Below the pieces are notes generated by a model. The model saw only the letters and a program-made list of their open reading frames with translations. It was not told the origin of the DNA and ran no database searches. The translations under genes and the position numbers were made by a program. A stretch of DNA of 64,000 bases from Comamonas testosteroni (GTDB lineage Bacteria; Pseudomonadota; Gammaproteobacteria; Burkholderiales; Burkholderiaceae_C), in contig NZ_CP043568.1 of NCBI RefSeq assembly GCF_014076415.1, positions 186,001 to 250,000 on the forward strand. The letters are read 5' to 3'. Of this stretch, positions 34,134 to 43,542 are shown piece by piece (the first letter of the stretch is position 1; each line of letters opens with the position of its first letter).

Positions 34134-34264
34134 TGAATCTCTTCCAGCCACCTGCCAATGCCTGTCACAAGCATGGCCGCTCCTGCGTCTTATCGGCAGA
34201 GGCGGTCGTTCCGTCAGCCTGCTGCCGCCAGCAGGGCGGGCGCATTCATTCAGGGAGAGTCCAT

Positions 34265-35464
34265 ATGTCAGTCCATTCCACGCCGCCGCTGCGGCCCTTG
34301 CTGCTGGCCGGAGGCCTCGCGGCGCTGGCCCTGCTCTCCGGCTGCGGCCGCCCCGGCGCGAGCGATGCCCATGCCGGCAACGGCCCGCCGCCCGCGCCCG
34401 AGGTGCAGGTGGCCGAGGTCGCCTTGCAGGCCATACGCCCCTGGGACGAGTTCAACGGCCGCATCGAGGCCGTGGAGTCGGTGCAGCTGCGCTCGCGCGT
34501 GTCGGGCTATATCGAGCGCATCGCCTTCGCCGAGGGCCAGGAGGTGAAGAAAGGCCAGTTGCTGTTCGTGATCGACCAGCGGCCCTATCGCGCGGCCCTG
34601 GCCAGCGCCCAGGCCCAGCTCGAACGCGCGCGTGCCGCTGCCGGACTGGCGCAGACGCAGGACCAGCGCGCGCGCCAGCTGGTGGCCGAGAATGCGGTCT
34701 CGCGCGAGGAAGCCGACACGCGGGCCGCAACGCTGGCCCAGGCCACGGCCCAGGTGCGTGCGGCCGAGGCCGAGCTGGCCACCGCCCGGCTGCAGCTCGA
34801 CTTCACCGAGGTGCGCGCGCCCATCACGGGCCGTGCCAGCCGCGCCCTGCTCACCGTGGGCAATATGGCCCAGGCCGACCAGAGCGTGCTGACCACCCTG
34901 GTCTCGCAGGACCCGGTGTATGCGTATTTCGATGCCGACGAGCACAGCTTTCTGCGCTACCAGAAGGCAGGTCTGGCCGGCCTGACCGGCCAGGGCCGCG
35001 CGGTGCGTGTCGCCCTGGTCGGCGACAGCGGTTTTTCCCATGCGGGCACGCTGGACTTCAGCGACAACCAGCTCCAGCCGGGCACGGGCACCATGCGTTT
35101 GCGCGCGCGCCTGGCCAACCCCGACCGGATGCTGACGCCGGGACTGTTCGCGCGCGTGCAGATGCAAAGCGGCCCGGACCGGCAGGAGGCCGAGTCCCAG
35201 GCGCTGCTGATCGACGACAAGGCCGTGCTCACCGACCAGGACCGCAAGTACGTCTATGTGGTGGGTGAAGGCAATCTGGCCGAGCGTCGCGACCTCACGC
35301 TGGGTCGCATGGTCGATGGCCGGCGACTGGTGGAAAAAGGCCTGGCCGCGGGTGACCGGCTGGTGGTGGGCGGCGTGCAGCGCATCTACTACCCCGGCAT
35401 GCCCGTCAATCCCAGGCCGGTGGCGGCAGCGGCCGCACAGCCCGCGCCAGCCGCTGCGCAGTAA
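34265..35464 (+). CDS. RND efflux periplasmic adaptor lipoprotein (MexE/AcrA type)
   Basis: A 399-residue membrane-fusion protein. The signal peptide ends in the lipobox LLSGC (Cys24). The lipoyl half FNGRIEAVESVQLRSRVSGYIERIAFAEGQEVKKGQ, a coiled-coil hairpin (about 105-165), the second lipoyl half FTEVRAPITGRASRALLTVGN and the beta-barrel DPVYAYFDADEH follow in order, as in MexE/AcrA. The ATG at 34265 was chosen because AGGGAGAG precedes it and the signal peptide starts there; a longer reading to 34133 runs through the repeat. It is first in a three-gene efflux operon under a SoxR-type promoter. The drug range is not predictable. Confidence 0.94.
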   Translation: MSVHSTPPLRPLLLAGGLAALALLSGCGRPGASDAHAGNGPPPAPEVQVAEVALQAIRPWDEFNGRIEAVESVQLRSRVSGYIERIAFAEGQEVKKGQLLFVIDQRPYRAALASAQAQLERARAAAGLAQTQDQRARQLVAENAVSREEADTRAATLAQATAQVRAAEAELATARLQLDFTEVRAPITGRASRALLTVGNMAQADQSVLTTLVSQDPVYAYFDADEHSFLRYQKAGLAGLTGQGRAVRVALVGDSGFSHAGTLDFSDNQLQPGTGTMRLRARLANPDRMLTPGLFARVQMQSGPDRQEAESQALLIDDKAVLTDQDRKYVYVVGEGNLAERRDLTLGRMVDGRRLVEKGLAAGDRLVVGGVQRIYYPGMPVNPRPVAAAAAQPAPAAAQ

Positions 35465-35476
35465 GGAGGGCGTGCC

Positions 35477-38400
35477 ATGGACTTCTCCAAATTCTTCATA
35501 GACCGACCCATCTTCGCGGTCGTGCTCTCCATCATCATGTTTGCCGTCGGCCTGGTGGCCATTCCGCAATTGCCGGTGGGCGAATATCCCGAGGTCGTGC
35601 CGCCCAGCGTGGTGGTGCGCGCCACCTATCCGGGAGCCAATCCCAAGGAGGTCGCCGAGTCGGTGGCCGTGCCGCTGGAGGAAGCCATCAACGGGGTCGA
35701 AGGCCTGATGTACATGAAGTCGGTTGCGGCTTCGGACGGCAGCCTGCAGGTGGTCGCCACCTTCCGCCCCGAGATCGACCCCGACACCGCCGCGGTGCGC
35801 GTGCAGAACCGCGTCAGCCAGGCCCAGAGCCGGCTGCCCGAGGAGGTGCGGCAGTTCGGTGTGACCACGCAGAAGCAGGCGTCCACGCCGCTGATGTACG
35901 TGGGCCTGGTGTCCCGGGACGGCGCGCATGATGCGCTGTATCTGCGCAACCATGTCACGCTCAAGATCAAGGATGTGCTGGCGCGCATCCCCGGCGTGGG
36001 CGACGTGGGCATCTACGGCGCGGGCGACTATGCGATGCGTGTCTGGCTGGACCCGCAAAAGGTGGCGGCACGCCAGCTCACGGCCGGCGAAGTGATCGCC
36101 GCGATCCGCGAGCAGAACATCCAGGTTTCGGCCGGCCAGCTGGGCGCCGAGCCCAGTGCGCAGAAGTCCGACAAGCTGCTGTCCATCAATGTGCGCGGGC
36201 GGCTGAAGACGGCCGAGGAGTTCGGGGACATCGTGCTCAAGAGCGGCGAAGGCGGTCAGGTCGTGCGTCTGGCCGACGTGGCGCGCATCGAGCTGGGCGC
36301 CAGCGACTACACGCTGCGCTCGTGGAGCGACACCAAGAACATGGCTGCCGTGGGCATCTTCCTGTCGCCGGGCGCGAATGCGCTGGGCGTGGCCGAGCAG
36401 GTCTACGCGGCCATGGACAGGCTTTCCAAGGACCTGCCCGAAGGCGTGGCCTTCGAATCCGTCTGGGACCCCACGGTCTTTGTGCGCGATTCGATCAAGG
36501 CCGTGCAGAGCACGCTGATCGAGGCCGTGATCCTGGTGGTGCTGGTGGTCATCGTCTTTCTGCAGACCTGGCGCGCCTCCATCATTCCGCTGCTGGCCGT
36601 GCCCGTGTCCATCATCGGCACTTTCGCTGGTCTGTACCTGCTGGGCTATTCCATCAACACGCTGACGCTGTTCGGCCTGGTGCTGGCGATCGGTATCGTG
36701 GTGGACGACGCCATCGTCGTGGTCGAGAACGTGGAGCGCTACATCGAGCAGGGCCACAGCCCGCAGGAGGCGGCCCATCTGGCCATGAAGGAGGTCTCCG
36801 GGCCCATCATCGCCATCGCCCTGGTGCTGTGCGCGGTCTTCGTTCCCATGGCCTTTCTCAGCGGCGTCACGGGCCAGTTCTACCAGCAGTTCGCCGTGAC
36901 GATCGCCATCTCCACGGTGATCTCGGCCATCAACTCGCTGACCCTGTCGCCGGCACTGGCGGCCAAGCTGCTGCAGCCGCACGGCGCACCGCGCGACGCG
37001 CTGGCGCGCGTCATCGACAAGGGCCTGGGCTGGATCTTCCGGCCCTTCAACCGCTTCTTCGATCGCAGTGCTCACGGCTACCAGAACTCGGTGGGTCGCT
37101 CGCTGCGCCGGCGCGGCCTGGTGTTCGCGGTCTATGCGGCACTGCTGGCCGGCACCGCCGTGCTGTTCCATGTCGTGCCCGGCGGCTTCATCCCCATGCA
37201 GGACAAGCTCTACCTGTTTGCCGGCGCCAAGCTGCCCGAAGGTGCGTCGCTGAACCGAACCGATGCGGTCACGCGCCAGATGGTGGAGGCGGCCAAGAGC
37301 GTGGATGGCGTGGACATGGTCGCGGCCTTCGCGGGCTTCAATGCGCTGCAGTCCACGACCACGCCCAATCTGACCAGCTCCTACATCATGCTCAAGCCCT
37401 TTGGCGAGCGCACGCGCAGCGCCGAGGCCATCAATGCCGAGCTGGGTGCCAAGTTCGCGCAGATCGAGGGCGGCTTCGCCTATGCGCTGATGCCGCCGCC
37501 CATCCAGGGCCTGGGCAACGGATCGGGTTATTCGCTGTTCCTGCAGGACCGCGCAGGCCTGGGCTATGCTGCGCTGCAGCAGTCGCTTGCGGCCTTCCAG
37601 GCCGAGATTGCGAAGACGCCTGGCATGACCTACCCGGTCAGCAGCTACCAGTCCAACATCCCGCAGCTGGAAGTGAAGGTGGATCGCATCAAGGCCAAGG
37701 CCCAGGGCGTGGCGCTGACCGATCTGTTCCAGACCCTGCAGGCCTATCTGGGCTCGGTCTACGTCAACGACTTCAACGCCTTCGGCCGCGTCTGGCGCGT
37801 GATGCTGCAGGCCGATGCCGACTACCGCCAGGCCGTGGAGGACATCGCCCAGCTGCGCACGCGCAACGCGCGCGGCGAGATGGTACCCATAGGCTCCATG
37901 GTCACCGTGGTGCCCAGCTACGGACCCGATCCGGTGCTGCGCTACAACGGCTTTCCGGCTGCCGACCTGATCGGCGACTCCGATCCGCGCCTGCTGTCGT
38001 CGGCCGAGGTGCTGACCAAGCTGCAGGAGATCGCGCAGCGCACGCTGCCGCGCGGCATCGAGCTGGCCTGGACGGATCTGAGCTACCAGCAGGTCGAGCA
38101 GAGCCATGCTGCGGCCGTGGTCTTCGTCATCGCCGTGATGCTGGTCTTCCTGGTGCTGGCCGCGCTCTACGAAAGCTGGACTCTGCCGCTGGCCGTGATC
38201 CTGATCGTGCCCGTGTGTATCTGCGCGGCGCTGTTCGGCGTATGGCTGGCCGGGGGGGACAACAATGTCTTCGTGCAGGTCGGCCTGGTCGTGCTCATGG
38301 GACTGGCCTGCAAGAACGCGATTCTGATCGTGGAGTTCGCACGCGAGCTGGAGATGCGCGGCTCGCCAACAGTCGATGCCGCGCTGCAGGCCTGCCGCCT

Positions 38401-38671
38401 GCGGCTGCGTCCCATCGTCATGACCTCCATCGCCTTCATCGCGGGCGCCGTGCCCTTGCTGATCGGTAGCGGCGCGGGCAGCGAGGTACGCGCGGCCACG
38501 GGCGTGACGGTGTTCTCGGGCATGCTGGGCGTGACCCTGTTCGGCCTCTTCCTCACGCCGGTGTTCTACGTCACGCTGCGCCGTCTGTCGGGCCGTTCGC
38601 TGGCGACCCGCACGCCTGCTCATCTAGCTTCACATGTTTCACCCACATCCCTGGAGGGCAGTCATGTCTGA
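35477..38671 (+). CDS. RND multidrug efflux pump (HAE-1, MexF/AcrB type)
   Basis: A 1064-residue proton-driven inner-membrane pump. The start FSKFFIDRPIFAVVLSIIMFAVG is the classic HAE-1 N-terminus. Two repeats of one plus five helices flank two large periplasmic domains. The proton-relay helix is in LFGLVLAIGIVVDDAIVVVENVER (about 396-419), with the two Asp residues, and the second relay half is near GLACKNAILIVEFAREL. QQFAVTIAISTVISAINSLTLSPALAA is also typical. It is 12 bp after the adaptor gene and overlaps the outer-membrane-factor gene by 8 bp. SoxR control suggests that redox-active compounds are inducers and possibly cargo. Confidence 0.97.
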   Translation: MDFSKFFIDRPIFAVVLSIIMFAVGLVAIPQLPVGEYPEVVPPSVVVRATYPGANPKEVAESVAVPLEEAINGVEGLMYMKSVAASDGSLQVVATFRPEIDPDTAAVRVQNRVSQAQSRLPEEVRQFGVTTQKQASTPLMYVGLVSRDGAHDALYLRNHVTLKIKDVLARIPGVGDVGIYGAGDYAMRVWLDPQKVAARQLTAGEVIAAIREQNIQVSAGQLGAEPSAQKSDKLLSINVRGRLKTAEEFGDIVLKSGEGGQVVRLADVARIELGASDYTLRSWSDTKNMAAVGIFLSPGANALGVAEQVYAAMDRLSKDLPEGVAFESVWDPTVFVRDSIKAVQSTLIEAVILVVLVVIVFLQTWRASIIPLLAVPVSIIGTFAGLYLLGYSINTLTLFGLVLAIGIVVDDAIVVVENVERYIEQGHSPQEAAHLAMKEVSGPIIAIALVLCAVFVPMAFLSGVTGQFYQQFAVTIAISTVISAINSLTLSPALAAKLLQPHGAPRDALARVIDKGLGWIFRPFNRFFDRSAHGYQNSVGRSLRRRGLVFAVYAALLAGTAVLFHVVPGGFIPMQDKLYLFAGAKLPEGASLNRTDAVTRQMVEAAKSVDGVDMVAAFAGFNALQSTTTPNLTSSYIMLKPFGERTRSAEAINAELGAKFAQIEGGFAYALMPPPIQGLGNGSGYSLFLQDRAGLGYAALQQSLAAFQAEIAKTPGMTYPVSSYQSNIPQLEVKVDRIKAKAQGVALTDLFQTLQAYLGSVYVNDFNAFGRVWRVMLQADADYRQAVEDIAQLRTRNARGEMVPIGSMVTVVPSYGPDPVLRYNGFPAADLIGDSDPRLLSSAEVLTKLQEIAQRTLPRGIELAWTDLSYQQVEQSHAAAVVFVIAVMLVFLVLAALYESWTLPLAVILIVPVCICAALFGVWLAGGDNNVFVQVGLVVLMGLACKNAILIVEFARELEMRGSPTVDAALQACRLRLRPIVMTSIAFIAGAVPLLIGSGAGSEVRAATGVTVFSGMLGVTLFGLFLTPVFYVTLRRLSGRSLATRTPAHLASHVSPTSLEGSHV

Positions 38672-40136
38672 GATCCGCAAACCCTTGCGCCGGCATGCTC
38701 TGGCATATGCCGTGACAGGCCTTGCGACCCTGCTGGCAGGCTGCGCCGTCGGCCCCGATTTCCGTGCACCCGAGTTGCCCGCAGCCGGCGCGCAGTTCGC
38801 GCGGGCCGAGCCGTCTGCAGTCCTGGAGCTGGCATCCCCCGAGGTCGGTTCCGATGCCGCGTTCTGGCGCCAGTTCCAGGATGAGCAACTGACGCAGCTG
38901 GTCGAGCAGGCCCTGCGGGCCAACCAGGAGCTGCGCGGTGCACTGGCGAGGCTGGATGAGGCCCAGGCCCTGCTGCGCGAAAGCCGTCTTGATCAGCTCC
39001 CTACGCTCACCCTGTCGGGCCAGGCGCTGCAGCAAAGACGCAGCGAAAGCCAGGCACCAAGCGGGCCGCGCAGCCAGCGCAGCTACAGCGCCGGCATCAA
39101 CGCGAGCTGGGAGCTGGACCTGTTCGGTCGCGTGCGCCGCAGCATCGAGGCCGGCAGCGCCGACCTGCGTGCCAGTGCCGCCGATCTGGCTGCGCTGCAG
39201 GTCGCCATTGCGGCCCAGGTCGCGGCCGGCTACGCCGATCTGCGCGGCTGGCAGAAGCGCCTGCATCTGGCCGAGGCCAATGCCGCCAATCAGCAGGACA
39301 CGTTGCGCCTGGTGCAGCTGCGGCTGGCGCATGGCAGCGGCACCGACTTCGACCTGGCGCGTGCCCAGGCGCAGCTGGAGACCACGCGCTCGCGCATTCC
39401 GGCGCTGCAGGCCCGGATCGCCGTGGCCCAGCACCGGCTGGCCGTGCTTACCGGCCAGGTGCCCGAGGCTCTGATCTCGGCGCTGGACGCGCCGGCCGCG
39501 TTGCCGCAGTTGCCAGAGAGCATCGCTCCCGGCACGCCCGCCGAGCTGTTGCGCCGTCGCCCCGATGTGGCCGCCGCCGAGGCGCGTCTGCATGCCGCCA
39601 CGGCGCGGGTGGGCGTGGCCACGGCCGAGCTGTTTCCGCGCCTGTCGCTGGGCGGTCTGCTGGGCAGCTCCGCTCTCAGCACGGGCGCGCTGTTCGAGGC
39701 CGGCAGCGCGAGCCGCAGCGTGTTTCTGGGTGTGGACTGGTCTTTCCTCGACGTGGGCCGCGTGCGCGCACGCATCGCTGCCAGCGAGGCCGGTGCCCAG
39801 GTCGCCCTGGCCCAGTACCAGCAAAGCGTGCTGCTGGCACTGGAGGACACCGAGAACGCCCTGGTGGGCCTGGCGCGCACCCGCACCGAGGATGCCCATC
39901 TGGCCCAGGCCGCCGAGCAGCGTGCCCGGGCCGAGCAGCTCGCGCAGCGCCGCTACCGCCTGGGCAGCGTGGGCCTGTACGAGGTGCTGGACGCGCAGCG
40001 CGACCTCTACGCGGCCCAGGACGCGGCGGCCGACAGCCGCGTGCGTGGCCTGCGTGCCGCCGTGGCGCTGTATCAGGCGTTGGCTGGCGGCTGGGAGGGG
40101 CAGCCGCCGACCGGGCCTATGATAGCGTTGCAATGA
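38664..40136 (+). CDS. RND outer-membrane factor lipoprotein (OprM/NodT type)
   Basis: A 490-residue outer-membrane channel. The signal peptide ends in LLAGC, followed by AVGPDF, the invariant beginning of NodT/OprM lipoproteins. Two homologous OEP repeats follow, with NQELRGALARLDEAQALL in the first and PAELLRRRPDVAAAEARLHAATARVGVATAELFPRLSLGG in the second. The start at 38664 follows GGAGGG and overlaps the pump gene. The stop overlaps the ATG of the AlkB-like gene (ATGA). It completes a tripartite system that exports across both membranes. Confidence 0.96.
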   Translation: MSEIRKPLRRHALAYAVTGLATLLAGCAVGPDFRAPELPAAGAQFARAEPSAVLELASPEVGSDAAFWRQFQDEQLTQLVEQALRANQELRGALARLDEAQALLRESRLDQLPTLTLSGQALQQRRSESQAPSGPRSQRSYSAGINASWELDLFGRVRRSIEAGSADLRASAADLAALQVAIAAQVAAGYADLRGWQKRLHLAEANAANQQDTLRLVQLRLAHGSGTDFDLARAQAQLETTRSRIPALQARIAVAQHRLAVLTGQVPEALISALDAPAALPQLPESIAPGTPAELLRRRPDVAAAEARLHAATARVGVATAELFPRLSLGGLLGSSALSTGALFEAGSASRSVFLGVDWSFLDVGRVRARIAASEAGAQVALAQYQQSVLLALEDTENALVGLARTRTEDAHLAQAAEQRARAEQLAQRRYRLGSVGLYEVLDAQRDLYAAQDAAADSRVRGLRAAVALYQALAGGWEGQPPTGPMIALQ

Positions 40137-40807
40137 CGCTTTCGCTGTTTCCTGACGACCCCCTGCCCGCCGAGATCATTGATGACGGAGCCGTGCTGCT
40201 GCGGGGGTTTGCGACAGCCGAGGAGCAGCGCTGGGTGGCCGAGGTGAGGGCCTTGCAGACACGGGCAGCGTTTCGCACCATGCAGGTGCCCGGTGGCAAG
40301 TTCATGTCGGTGGCGATCACCAACGCCGGCGGCTGGGGTTGGGTTTCGGATCTGCAGGGCTATCGCTACAGCGCTGTCGATCCGCAGACCGGCAGGCCCT
40401 GGCCTGCCATCCCGGCTTTTCTGGGCGAGCAGGCCGCCAGGGCTGCGGCGCTGGCCGGCTATCCGGGTTTTGCGCCCGACGCCTGCCTGATCAACCGCTA
40501 TCAGCCGGGTGCGCGCATGGGCTTGCACCGCGACCAGGACGAGCACGACTTTGCTGCGCCCATAGTCTCGGTCTCGCTGGGCCTGGCTTGCAGCTTTCTC
40601 TGGGGCGGACCGACGCGCCAGAATCCCACCCGGCGCCTTGCACTCACCCATGGCGATGTGCTGGTCTGGGGCGGGCCTTCGCGCTTAGTGTTCCATGGTG
40701 TTGCCCCGCTCAAGCCGGGCCCGCACCCGCTGCTTGGCAACGAGCGCTGGAATCTGACGTTCCGCATGGCCAAGGCTCGCTACCCGGCAGGCCAGCCATC
40801 GGAATAG
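40133..40807 (+). CDS. alkB: AlkB-family Fe(II)/2-oxoglutarate DNA dioxygenase
   Basis: A 224-residue oxygenase that removes methyl groups from 1-methyladenine and 3-methylcytosine in nucleic acids by oxidation. Iron ligands are His132 and Asp134 in GLHRDQDE and His188 in VFHGV; 2-oxoglutarate is held by Arg205 and Arg211 in RWNLTFR. GGKFMSVAITNAGGWGWVSD (about 54-73) and INRYQPGARMGLHRD match E. coli AlkB closely. The ATG overlaps the outer-membrane-factor stop (ATGA) and there is no good separate ribosome-binding site, so its translation may depend on the efflux operon. Confidence 0.95.
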   Translation: MTLSLFPDDPLPAEIIDDGAVLLRGFATAEEQRWVAEVRALQTRAAFRTMQVPGGKFMSVAITNAGGWGWVSDLQGYRYSAVDPQTGRPWPAIPAFLGEQAARAAALAGYPGFAPDACLINRYQPGARMGLHRDQDEHDFAAPIVSVSLGLACSFLWGGPTRQNPTRRLALTHGDVLVWGGPSRLVFHGVAPLKPGPHPLLGNERWNLTFRMAKARYPAGQPSE

Positions 40808-40873
40808 GCGCTGGCTACAGGGCAATGCCCGGCTGCCCGGCAAAGCCTGCCAGCTTTCCTACAATGGCGGTCT

Positions 40874-41950
40874 ATGAGCCAGTCGCACCCCACCCCCGCC
40901 TACACCCGAGCCCAGGAGCTGCCCGCAACGCTTGCCAAGCGCCTCGTCATTCTTGACGGAGCCATGGGCACCATGATTCAGCGTTTCAAGCTGGGCGAGG
41001 CGCAGTATCGCGGCGAGGGCTATGCCGGTGCCGATGCTGCGGGCGAGCGCTTCAAGGACTTCGCCCATGACGTCAAGGGCAACAACGAGCTGCTGTCGCT
41101 GACCCGTCCCGACGTGATTCGCGACATCCATGAGAAATACCTGGCAGCCGGCGCCGATCTGATCGAGACCAATACCTTTGGCGCGACCACGATTGCGCAG
41201 GAGGACTATCACATGGCCGACCTGGCCTATGAGATGAACCTCAGGAGCGCCCAGCTGGCGCGCGCGGCCTGCGACAAGTTCAGCAGGCCCGATCACAAGC
41301 GCTATGTGGCCGGCGCACTGGGCCCCACGCCCAAGACCGCCTCCATCAGCCCCGATGTGAACGACCCTGCTGCGCGCAACATCACCTTCGAGCAGCTGCG
41401 CCAGGCCTATCTGGAGCAGACGCTGGCGCTGATTGAAGGCGGTGCCGACGTGATCCTGGTCGAGACCATCTTCGACACCCTCAACGCCAAGGCCGCGCTG
41501 TTTGCCGTGGACGAAGCCTTCGAGCAGACCGGCGAGCGCCTGCCCATCATGATCAGCGGTACGGTGACCGATGCCTCGGGTCGCATTCTGAGCGGACAGA
41601 CCGTGACGGCCTTCTGGCACAGCGTGCGCCATAGCAACCCGCTGTCCGTGGGCCTGAACTGCGCGCTGGGCGCCACGCTGATGCGTCCCTATGTGCAGGA
41701 GCTGGCCAAGGCGGCTCCCGACACCTTCATCAGCTGCTACCCCAATGCCGGCCTGCCCAACCCCATGAGCGATACCGGCTTTGACGAAACGCCCGAGATC
41801 ACCAGCCGCCTGGTGCACGAATTCGCGGCCGAAGGTCTGGTCAATATCGTGGGTGGCTGCTGCGGCACCACACCCGACCATATCGGCGCCATTGCCAAGG
41901 CCGTGCAGGCCACGGCCACGCGCAAGCTGTTCTACCCGGCCGAAGCCTGA
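40874..41950 (+). CDS. metH: Homocysteine S-methyltransferase module of methionine synthase (split MetH)
   Basis: A 358-residue protein equal to the first module of cobalamin-dependent methionine synthase. [19 protein letters not shown] (near 29-47), [11 protein letters not shown] and [12 protein letters not shown] are MetH-specific. The zinc ligands are Cys263 in GLNCALGA and Cys329-Cys330 in [11 protein letters not shown]. The folate, cobalamin and reactivation modules that make up the remaining 850 residues in E. coli MetH are absent, and the next gene is unrelated. Split metH is known in Comamonadaceae, so the second half should be elsewhere. A terminator-like hairpin follows. Confidence 0.92.
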   Translation: MSQSHPTPAYTRAQELPATLAKRLVILDGAMGTMIQRFKLGEAQYRGEGYAGADAAGERFKDFAHDVKGNNELLSLTRPDVIRDIHEKYLAAGADLIETNTFGATTIAQEDYHMADLAYEMNLRSAQLARAACDKFSRPDHKRYVAGALGPTPKTASISPDVNDPAARNITFEQLRQAYLEQTLALIEGGADVILVETIFDTLNAKAALFAVDEAFEQTGERLPIMISGTVTDASGRILSGQTVTAFWHSVRHSNPLSVGLNCALGATLMRPYVQELAKAAPDTFISCYPNAGLPNPMSDTGFDETPEITSRLVHEFAAEGLVNIVGGCCGTTPDHIGAIAKAVQATATRKLFYPAEA

Positions 41951-42034
41951 TTCCGCCCGCAATGGTTCGCCCCTGACCCGCGCTTCGGATCGCAGGCGTG
42001 AACCATGCGGCGCCGGCACGATCCGGGCAGCCCT

Positions 42035-42068
42035 GGTGCTTGAGCTACAAGCACCGGCAGCTCTTTTT
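42035..42068 (+). terminator. Rho-independent terminator after metH
   Basis: GGTGCTTG and CAAGCACC form a perfect 8-bp stem with loop AGCTA, and a T-rich run (CTCTTTTT) lies 6 bp downstream. It is 85 bp after the metH stop. Confidence 0.6.
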
Positions 42069-42138
42069 CCGATGCTTATCTGCAGGGGCGGGCACAATGG
42101 CCTGATTCCGGCTTTGCTGCCCCGCCACCGACGACCGC

Positions 42139-43284
42139 ATGACTGCACCACTGCAACCCGTTGCCTCCGTACTGCCCGTGTCCGTGCCCACGGGTCAGGC
42201 GGCTGCGCAGGCCGGCAATGTGGCTGCAGCCGCTGTCCCGGATCTTCCCGCAGCGCAGCAGCTGCCCGCCGCTCAGGCGACGCCCCCGGCGACCAGCATC
42301 GTGCAGTGGTCGCCGCAAACCTTGCAGAACCTCAAGCTCCAGGCCTTTGAGCATCTGATTGCGCAACTGGCCCTGCAGGTGCAGGCCCAGCCCGGTGCGC
42401 CTGCGGCGAGCTGGCCCAGTCAGGGCCTGCCAGCGGCCGTGCAGCAGTTTGTGCAAAGCCTGCTCGCGCAGGTTCAGGTCAGCCTGCAGGGACAGGCCCA
42501 GCCCTTGCAACTGCTGGCCGGCCAGCAGGGATCGGTTGCGCTGATGCAGGCCTTGGCGCAGGCTGCGGTGTCTGGCGCGCAGCCGCCCAGTTCCGCTTTG
42601 CAGACGGCGACGACCCTGTCTCCGACGGCGGCCGTGGCGCTGGAGCAGGCGCAGCAGGGCATGGCGGCGGCAACTGCCGGCGGTGCTGCCGCACCGCGTC
42701 TGCCCCAGCTGCAGAACTGGCTGGTGCAGCAAGGCACGCTGGTCACGCCGCAAGGCGAGCGCAGCTTTTCCCTGACATTGCAGGTACCCGCCGCATGGGC
42801 GCAGGCCGTGGGTGCGGCAAGCATCCCGACAACCCTGGGGCCGGGGACGGCCCTGCGCCTGCCCATGGCGGATCCGGGTGACTTGAGCAGCGGTCCTCTG
42901 GCTCTGGTGGTGCAGCCGCAGTCGCCCGCGGCAACCAGCACGCTTGCCACCAGCGCATTGCTGTGGCTGGAGATGCAGCCCGTCACGGCGAGCGCTGCTC
43001 AGGCGACGCCGGCACAGATGGCTTCTCTGCCTCTGGCCATGCCCACGCCGGCGCTGGCGCAGGAGGTGCAGCAGCTGCTGCAGAACAAGTCCGATCCCTG
43101 GCTGATGATGGCGGCGGCCCAGGCTGCCAATGCCTTGCCCGTGCCGCGCCGCAACAGCGAGCACCGTTCGCATTTGTGCATGACCGAAGGCTGTCAGTAC
43201 CAGGGCCTGGCACCCTGTGCCCAGCCGTTTTGCAGCGAGATGAATCGCATCTGTGCCGCTTCCGGCGTGGCGCGCAGCGGCTGA
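42139..43284 (+). CDS. Ala/Gln-rich protein with Cys-rich C-terminus, unknown function
   Basis: A 381-residue protein that I do not recognise. Residues 1-170 are dominated by Ala, Gln, Pro and Leu, with amphipathic Gln/Leu helices. The middle (about 200-290) has more ordered stretches such as TLVTPQGERSFSLTLQVPAAW, reminiscent of flagellar hook-length (FliK-like) proteins, but no flagellar gene is near. The last 40 residues form a compact cluster, SHLCMTEGCQYQGLAPCAQ followed by PFCSEMNRIC, with five Cys and two His in a spacing that could bind zinc. No signal peptide or membrane helix is seen. High GC at third positions supports this frame over the long antisense frame. A weak 7-bp hairpin (43343-43361) follows. 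Confidence 0.65.
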   Translation: MTAPLQPVASVLPVSVPTGQAAAQAGNVAAAAVPDLPAAQQLPAAQATPPATSIVQWSPQTLQNLKLQAFEHLIAQLALQVQAQPGAPAASWPSQGLPAAVQQFVQSLLAQVQVSLQGQAQPLQLLAGQQGSVALMQALAQAAVSGAQPPSSALQTATTLSPTAAVALEQAQQGMAAATAGGAAAPRLPQLQNWLVQQGTLVTPQGERSFSLTLQVPAAWAQAVGAASIPTTLGPGTALRLPMADPGDLSSGPLALVVQPQSPAATSTLATSALLWLEMQPVTASAAQATPAQMASLPLAMPTPALAQEVQQLLQNKSDPWLMMAAAQAANALPVPRRNSEHRSHLCMTEGCQYQGLAPCAQPFCSEMNRICAASGVARSG

Positions 43285-43542
43285 ACCAAGCTGACGACGG
43301 ACTGGACTCTGCGCAGGCCAGACTTTCATAATGCGTCCCGTTGCCTGCTTTTTGAGCAGGCTTCTCGGGCCGGAATCGGCAGCCCCGCTGCCAGCCATGT
43401 TCCGGCTGTCTTCAGTGCATCAGGCAGGGCCTGACTGCCTGTCATCGCCTCATCTCACAGGTCTTCGACCTTCTCTGTCTTCTGCTGTGCCATGGGCTGG
43501 CTGCGGGGGCAGTGACTTCACAATTCAAGGAGAACCACCGGC

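Noticed and set aside
34268..38623. A 1451-codon open frame on the minus strand opposite the RND adaptor and pump genes
   Set aside because: Its composition (His, Gln, Arg and Gly rich) is that of an antisense shadow of high-GC coding DNA, and the plus strand encodes unmistakable efflux proteins.
42076..43398. A 440-codon minus-strand frame opposite the Ala/Gln-rich unknown gene
   Set aside because: Third-position GC and the amphipathic pattern favour the plus strand, and the minus-strand product is Arg/His/Gln-rich noise that runs through the flanking hairpins.
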